Positions 43,876 through 51,171 of a stretch of DNA of 51,171 nt are shown one piece after another (position 1 is the first letter of the stretch; each line of letters opens with the position of its first letter). The stretch is from Haplomitrium mnioides (Eukaryota > Marchantiophyta > Haplomitriopsida > Calobryales), in assembly GCA_049999725.1 (NCBI GenBank), contig JBNGIS010018014.1, forward strand, positions 1 through 51,171, given 5' to 3'. The notes beneath the pieces are model-generated. The model had not been told where the DNA came from. It worked only from the letters and a program-made list of their open reading frames with translations, and did no database searches. Made by a program: the position numbers and the translations under genes.

Positions 43876-46800
43876 ACATGGCAAAAAAGCTAAACCAAGT
43901 AGAGAACATTTTGTGAAATCTAAGTTTTGAGTAACTTTTCATAGTTTAAACTTTACATGTGATTTAAGGCTAGACCAAGCTGAGGCTAAACCTTCTAGAA
44001 TGCCAAGCGATACCTAGTGTCCATGATTTTATATATGGTAAAAAGCTATACAAAGTAGAGAAAATTTTGTGAAATCTAAGCTTTAAACAACTTGTCATAG
44101 TTTAAACTATACATATGGTAAAAAGCTAGACCAAGTTCAAGCTAAACTTGGTAGATGGCAAAGCCAGACTTGGTATTCATGATTTCATATAGGGAAAAAC
44201 TCTATATGAAGTAAATAACATTTTGTGAAACCTAAGCTTTGAAAAACTTTTCATAGTTTTAGCTATTTTTAGTGGTAATAAGCTAGACCAAGTTAAAGCT
44301 AAGTCTGGTAGAATGCAAAGCCAGACCTGGTCTTTACAAAACTTCATTTGTGCTAAAAAACTAAACATTGTAGTGAACATTTTGTGGAATCTAAGTTTTG
44401 AATAACTTTCTATAGTTTTAACTTTACATGTGGTATAAAGCTAGACAAAGTTGAAGCTACCCTTGGTACACCACGAAGCTAGACATTGTCTCTATGAAAT
44501 TTCATATATGGTAAAAGCGAAACTAGGTAGAGATCATTTTGTGAAATCTAAGCTTTGAATAATGTTTCACAGTTTTCACTTTTCATGTGGTTAAAAGCTA
44601 GACAAGGTTGAATCAAAACTTGATAGACACAAAGCTAGACCTAGTTTGTGTGATTTCATGTATGGTAAAATGCTAAACAAGGTGGAGAACATTTTGTGAA
44701 ATCTAATCTTTGAATAACTTTCTTACTTTACATATGGTAAATAGCTTAATCAAGTTGAAGCTTAACGTGATAGAATGCAAAGCTAGACGTGGTTTCCATG
44801 ATTTCATGTATGATAAAACCCTATACCAAGGAAAGAACATTTTGTGAAATCTAATCTTTGAACAACTTTTCAAAGTTTTGGCTTTCCATACGGTTTAAGG
44901 CTAGACCAAGTTGAATCTAAACCTTATAGACACAAAGCTAGACCTGGTCTCCGTGATTTCATATATGGTAAAAAGCTAAACCACGTGGAGAACATTTTGT
45001 GAAATCTAAGCTTTGAATAACTTTTCATAGTTTTAAATTTACATGTAACAAAAAGCTAGACAAAGTTCAAGCTAAACTTAAAGGAATGCAAAGTAAGACC
45101 TTGTTTGCATGATTTCATGTATGGCTAAAACCTAAACCCAAGTGAGAACACTTTGTGAAATCCAAGCTTTGATTAACTTTTGATAGTTTCAACTTTATAT
45201 TTTGTAAAACGCTAGACCAAGTTGAAGCTAAACCAGGTGGAATGTGAAGCCACCCTGGTCTGCATGATTTCATGTATGGTAAAAAGCTAAACTAAGTAAA
45301 AAACATTTTGTGACAACTAAGCTATGAATAAATTTTCATAGTTTAACTTTACATGTGGTAAAAAGCTAGACCAAGCTGAAGCTAAACCAGGTAGTACACA
45401 AAGCCAGACATGATCTCCATGATGTCATATATGGTGAAACAATAAAGGAAGTAGAGAACATTTTGTGAAATCTAAGCTTTTAATAACTTTTCATAGTTTA
45501 AACTTTCTTAGAGGTAACTATCTAGACCAAGTTGAAGCTAAATCTAGTAGAATGCAAAGCCAGACCTAGTCTCTACGAGACTTCATAAATAGTAGAAAGC
45601 TAAACGTGGTAGAGAATATTTTTTGAAATCTAAGTTTTGATTAACTTTTCATAGTTTTAACTTTACATTCGATATAAAGTTAAATAAAATTGAAGCTATA
45701 TCTTGTAGAACGCTAAGCGAGACTTGGTCTCCATGAGTTCATATATGGTAAAATGCTAAATGAGGTAGAGAACATTTTGTGAAATCTAAGCATTGAATAA
45801 CTTTTCATAGTTTTAACTTTCTTAGTGGTAGTAATCTAGACCAAGTTGTAGCTTTACCTCGTAGAACGCAAGCCAGACCTCATCTTTCTGAAATTTCATA
45901 TATGGTAAGAAGTTAAACTAAGAAGAGAACATTTTGTGAAATCTAAGCTTTGGAAAGCTTTTCATAGTTCTTACTTTACATGTGGTAAGAAACTAGACCA
46001 AACAAAAGCTAAACCTGATAAAACACGAAGCCAGACCTAGTCCCCATCATTTTATTTATGCTAAAAAGCTATCTTAGTTGGACAACATTTTATGAAATCT
46101 ATGCTCTGAATATATTTTCATAGTTTTAATTGTGCATGTGGTATAAAGCTTCTACCAAATTGAAGCTAAACCTTGTAGAAAACGAAGCTAGACTTGGTCT
46201 TTATGAAACTTCTTCTATAGTTAAAAGCTTAGCTAGGTAGAGAACATTTTGTGAAAGTTAAGCTTTGAACAAATTTTCATAGTTTTATCTTTAGATGTGG
46301 TAGAAAGCTAGACCAAGTTGAAGCTAAACATTGTAGACTTCAATACCGAACCTCGTTTCCATGACTTCATATATGGTAAAAAGCGAAACTAGATGGAGAA
46401 CATTTTGTAAAATCTAAGCTTTGAATAACTTTTCATGGTTTTAACTTAACATGTGGTTAAAAGCTAGACCAAGTTGAAGCTAAACCTGGTAGAATGCAAA
46501 GCCAGACTTGGTCTTCATGATTTGATATATGGTAAAAAGCTAAACAAGGTAGAGAACATTTTGTAAAATCTTAGCTTTAAATAGTTTTTTATAGTTTAAA
46601 CTTTATATGTGGTTTGAAACTAGACCAAGTTGAAGCTAAACATGGTAGAATGCAAAAGCACACATGATCTCCATGACTTTATAATTGGTTAAAAGCTAAC
46701 CCAAGTAGAGAGCATTTTTTGAAGTCTAAGCTTTGAATAACTTTTAGTAGTTTTAACTTTACATGTGATTAAAAACTAGACCACGTTGAAGCTAAAGCTG

Positions 46801-46969
46801 GTAGAACACGAAGCCACACTAGGTCTCCATGATTTCATATATGGTAAAAAGCTAAACCAAGTAGAGAACATTTTAAGAAATCTTAGTTTGAACAACTTTT
46901 TTTAGTTTTAGCTCTACATGTGGTATAAAGCTAGACCAAGTTGAAGCTAAACATGGTAGAATGCAAAGC

Positions 46970-46990
46970 CAGATCTAGTCTTTTCATAGT
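46970..46990 (+). repeat. Half-monomer deletion and unequal-exchange junction
   Basis: The sequence runs from AGCCAGATCTAGTC straight into TTTTCATAG, skipping the second half of one monomer and the first part of the next (about 80 bp). Marker order jumps backward here from the end of the 4.8-kb unit to its early part, so it is the likely crossover point of the internal duplication. Confidence 0.65.
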
Positions 46991-49900
46991 TTTCACTTTA
47001 CATGTGGTAAAGAGCTAGACCAAATTGAAGCTAAACATGTTTGAACGTGAAGCGAGATGTGGTATTCATGATTTCATGTATCATGAAACCCTTTGATAAG
47101 TATAGAACATTTTGTGAAATCTAAGTTTTGAATTACTTTTTATTGTTTAAACCTTACATGTGGTAAAAAGATAGGCCAAGTTGAAGCTAAGCCTGGTGGA
47201 ATGCAAAGTCTCTATGATTTCTTATATGGCAAAAAGCTTATCCAGTTAGAGAACATTTTTTGAAATCTAAGTTTTGAATTACTTTTCATAGTTTAAACCT
47301 TACATGTGGTGAAAAGATAGGCCAAGTTGAAGCCAAGCCTGGTGAAATGCAAAGTCTCTATGATTTCTCATATGGAAAAAAAGCTAATCCAAGTAGAGAA
47401 CATTCAGTGAAATCTAGGCTTTGAATGAATTTTCATAGTGCTAGCTTTACATGTGGTTAGAAGCTAAACTAAATTGAAGCTAAACCTTGTAGAACGCAAA
47501 GACCTGGTCTCCATGATTTCATGTATGGCAAAAAGCTGTACCAAGTAGAGAACATTTTGTGAAATCTAAGCTTTGAGTAACTTTTTATAGTTTAAACTTT
47601 ACATGTGGTTTAAAGCTAGACCAAGTTAAAAGCTAAGCCTTGTAGAACCCAAAGCCAGACCTAGTCTCGATGACTTTATATATGGTTAAAAGCAATACAA
47701 AGTAGAGAACATTTTGTGAGATCTAAGCTGTAAACAACTTGTCATAGTTTTAACTATACATATGGTAAAAAGCCAGACCAAGGTCAAACTAAACCTGGTA
47801 GATGGCAAAGCCAGACTTGGTATTCATGATTTCATATTGGAAAAAGCCCTATACCAAGTAAATAACATTTTGTAAAATCTAAACTTCTTAAAACTTTTCA
47901 TAGTTTTAGCTATTTTTAGTGTTAATAAGCTAGACCAAGTTAAAGCTAAGTCTAGTAGAATGCAAAGCCATACCTGGTCTCTACAAAACTTCATTTGTGG
48001 TAAAAAACTAAATGTTGTAGTGAACATTTTGTGGAATCTAAGTTTGTAATAACTTTCTATAGTTTTAACCTTACTTGTGGTATAAAGCTAGACGAAGTTG
48101 AAGCTACCCTTGGTACACCACAAAGCTAGACATCGTCTCTATGAAATTTCATATATGGTAAAAGCGAAACTAGGTAGAGATCATTTTGTGAAATCTAAGC
48201 TTTGAATAACGTTTCACAGTTTTCACTTTTCATGTGGTTAAGAGCTAGACCAAGTTGAATCAAAACTTGATAGACACGAAGCTAGACCTAGTTTTTGTGA
48301 TTTGATATATAGTACAACGCTAAACCGGGTGGAGAACATTGTGTGAAATGTAATCTTTGAATAGCTTCTTATAACTTTTTTACTTTACATATGGTTAAAA
48401 GCTAGACCAAGTTGAAGCTTAACGTGGTAGAATGCAAAGCTAGACTTGGTATCCATGATTTTATATATGATAAAACCCTATACCAAGGAAAGAACATTTT
48501 GTGAAATCTAAGGTTTGAACAACTTTTCAAAGTTTTAACTTTTCATGTGGTTTAAAGCTAGACCAAGTTCAATCTAAACCTAATAGTCACGAAGCCAGAT
48601 CTAATCTCCGTGATTTCATATATGGTAAAAAGCTAAACTAGGTGGAGAACATTTTGTGAAATCTAAGCTTTGAATAACTTTTCATAGTTTTAAATTTAGA
48701 TGTGATAAAAAGCTAGTTAAAGTTCAAGCTAAACTTAAAGGAATGCAAAGTAAGACCTTGTCTACATGATTTCATATATGGTTAAAAGCTAAACCCAACT
48801 GAGAACACTTTGTAAAATCTAAGCTTTGGCTAACTTTTGAAAGTTTCAACTTTACATTTTGTAAAACGCTAAACCAAGTTGAAGCTAAACCAGATGGAAT
48901 GTGAAGCCACCATGGTCTCCATGATTTCATACATGGTATAAAGCTAAACTAGGTAAAAAACATTTTGTGACAACTAAGCTATGAGTAACTTTTCATAGTT
49001 TTAACTTTACATGTGGTAGAAAGCTAGACCAAGGTGAAGCTAAACCAGGTAATACGAAAAACCAGACCTGATCTCCATGACGTCATATATGGTAAAACAA
49101 TAAAGGAAGTAGAGAATATTTTGTGAAATGATCTAACTTTTAATAACTTTTCATAGTTTAAACTTTCTTAGAAGTAACTATCTAGACCAAGTTGAAGCAA
49201 AACCTGGTAGAATGCAAAGCCAGACCTGGTCTCTACGAAACTTCATAGATAGTAGAAAGCTAAATGTGGCAGATAACATTTTTTGAAATCTAAGTTTTGA
49301 TTAACTTTTCATAGTTTTAACTTTACATTTGATATAAAGTTAGACAAAATTAAAGCTATGCCTTGTAGAATGCAAAGCGAGATCCGGTCTCTATGAGTTC
49401 ATATATGGTAAAATGCTAAATGAGGTAGAGAACATTTTGTGAAATCTAAACATTGAATAACTTTTCATAGTTTCAACTTTCTTAGTGGTAATAATCTAGA
49501 CCAAGTTGTAGCTTTACTTCGTAGAACGCAATGCCAGACCTCGTCTTTCTGAAATTTCATGTATGGTAAGAAGTTAAACTAAGTAGAGAACATTTTGTGA
49601 AATCTACGCTTTGAAAAACTTTTCATAGTTTTTACTTTACATGTGGTAAAAAGCTAGACCAAAAAATAGCTAAACCTGATAAAACGCGATGCCATACCTA
49701 GTCCCCATCATTTCATGTATGCTAAAAAGCTAAGTCAATTGGACAAAATTTCGTGAAATCTACGTCTTGAATATCTTTTCATAGTTTTAATTGTACATGT
49801 GGTATAAAGGTAGACCAAGTTGAAGCTAAACCTTGTAGAACGCGAAGCTAGACTTGGTCTTTGTGAAAGTTCTTCTGTGGCTAAAAGCTAAGCTAGGCAG

Positions 49901-51171
49901 AGAATATTTTGTGAAAGTAAATCTTTGAACAACTTTTCATAATTTTATCTTTAGATGTGGTAGAAAGCTAGACCAAGTTGAAGCTAAATGTTGTAGAATG
50001 CGAAACTGGACCTCGTCTCCATTACTTCATATATGGTAAAAAGCTAAACTAGGTGGAGAACATTTTGTGAAATCTAAGCTTTGAATAACCTTTCATGGTT
50101 TTAACTTAACATGTGGTTAAGAGCTAGACCAAGTTGAAGCTAAACCTGGTAGAACGCAAAGCGAGACTTGGTCTCCATGATTTGATATAAGGTAAAAAGC
50201 TAAACAAGGTAGAGAACATTTTGTGAAATCTTAGCTTTAAATTACTTTTCATAGTTTAAACTTTACATGTGGTTTGAAGCTAGACCAAGTTGAAGCTAGA
50301 CCTGGTAGAACGCAAAAGCACACCTAGTCTCCATGACTTCATGTTTGGTTAAAGGCTAAACCAAGTAGAGAGCATTTTTTGAAGTCTAAGCTTTGAATAA
50401 CTTTTAATAGTTTTAACTTTACATGTGATTATAAACTAGACCAAGTTGAAGCTAAAGCTGGTAGAATGCGAAGCCACATGTGGTCTCCATGATTTCATAT
50501 ATGGCTAAAAGCTAAACCAAGTAGAGAACATTTTAAGAAATCTAAGCTTTGAATAATTTTTTTTTGTTTCAGCACTACATGTGGTTTAAAGCTATGCCAA
50601 GTTGAAGGTAAACATGGTTGAAATTGAAGCAAGACATGATATTCATAATTTCATGTATGATAAAACCCTACATCAAGTAAAGAACTTTTTTTGAAATCTA
50701 AGTTTTGAATAACTTTTCATGGTTTATACCTTACATGTGGTAAGAAGCTAGACCAAGTTGAAGCTAAGGGTGGTGGAATGCAAAGTCTCCATGATTTCTC
50801 ATATGGTGAAAAGCTAAACTAGGTAAAGAACATTTTGTGAATTCCAAGCTTTGAATAATTGTTCATAGTTTTAACTTTGCATGTGGTTTAAAGCTAGACC
50901 AAGTTGAAGCTAAACCTTGGTAGAATGCAAAGTCGGACCTAGTCTCCATCATTTCATATATGGTAAAAAGCTAAACAAGTTATAGAAAATTTTGTGAAAT
51001 CTAAGTTTTGAACAACTTTTCATAGTTTTTATTGTACATGTGGTATAGAGCTCGACAAAGTTCAAGCTAAAACTTGTCGAATGTGAAGCTAGACTTGGTC
51101 TTTATGAAATTTCTTCTGTGGTTGAAAGCTAAACTACGTAGAGAACATTTTGTGAAAGCTAAGCTTTGAAT

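Larger units (their letters stand above)
39288..51041 (+). repeat. Higher-order repeat, copy 2, split by LTR D and internally duplicated
   Basis: The same marker order continues after the LTR: CATGTTTGA (43529), CTACCC (44457), CTTAAAGG (45068), TAGTAC (45392), CCAAACAAAAGC (45998). Subtracting the 3,275-bp insertion, CATGTTTGA is 4,798 bp from its copy-1 position. The series then restarts: CATGTTTGA (47036), CTACCC (48103), CTTAAAGG (48734), TAATAC (49050), AAGGGTGGTGG (about 50767) and GAGCTCGAC (51049). Copy 2 therefore holds an extra block of about 3.66 kb, with a junction near 46979. Confidence 0.7.
42589..51171 (+). repeat. 157-bp satellite DNA, array 3
   Basis: About 54 monomers in the same orientation, in phase with array 2 once LTR D is removed, continuing past the window end. 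It holds the second 4.8-kb higher-order copy with its internal duplication, a fold-back inversion at 43842-43875 and a half-monomer deletion near 46979. No gene lies within it. Confidence 0.97.

Noticed and set aside
4773-51171. CRISPR-like regular repeats
   Set aside because: The regularity is that of a head-to-tail satellite with diverged monomers. There are no short identical repeats with unique spacers, and the setting is eukaryotic.
4773-51171. CENP-B-box-like motif in the monomer
   Set aside because: No sequence in the monomer resembles the mammalian box, and plants are not expected to use it.

Overview
The window is a repeat-dominated stretch of a plant nuclear genome. I find no intact host gene, no tRNA, rRNA or CRISPR array, and no bacterial features. 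About 32.7 kb of the 51.2 kb is one tandem satellite with a monomer of about 157 bp. The rest is LTR-retrotransposon sequence inserted into it. Long LTRs, a tRNA primer-binding site, a gag with three CCHC zinc knuckles and nested insertions point to a large-genome land plant. I cannot tell from the sequence whether it is a seed plant, fern or bryophyte. The setting fits a centromeric or pericentromeric satellite block, but that is inference.

Layout. 1-1434: right-hand part of an LTR, cut by the window edge. 1435-4772: non-satellite sequence of unclear origin with two small tandem repeats, ending in an LTR-like CA terminus against the satellite. 4773-12291: satellite array 1. 12292-22716: a complete but decayed LTR retrotransposon, called element A here. 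It lies on the minus strand with target-site duplication GAAAG, two LTRs of about 3.2 kb and an internal region of only 2.78 kb. 19323-20493: a different 1.17-kb solo LTR inside the right LTR of element A. 22717-39318: satellite array 2, with a 10-N assembly gap at 26837. 39319-42588: a 3,270-bp solo LTR (element D) with target-site duplication TAAAC. 42589-51171: satellite array 3, running off the window.

Element A encodes only Gag (capsid-like region, lysine-rich tail, three zinc knuckles) and a retropepsin. The internal region has no room for reverse transcriptase, RNase H or integrase, so the element is non-autonomous, and its frame is broken by frameshifts and in-frame stops. The primer-binding site lies 7 nt inside the right LTR and a polypurine tract abuts the left LTR, so orientation is certain. 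The LTRs of element A, solo LTR D and the fragment at 1-1434 share blocks of sequence and are diverged members of one LTR lineage.

The satellite has structure above the monomer. Each monomer looks like an old dimer of units of about 78 bp. Diagnostic variant monomers recur at about 1.8 kb between 23.8 and 28.2 kb, and at about 4.8 kb between 34.5 and 51.0 kb. The second 4.8-kb copy also carries an internal duplication of about 3.66 kb. Solo LTR D sits in one copy of a variant monomer whose two counterparts lack it, so its insertion is younger than the 4.8-kb duplication.
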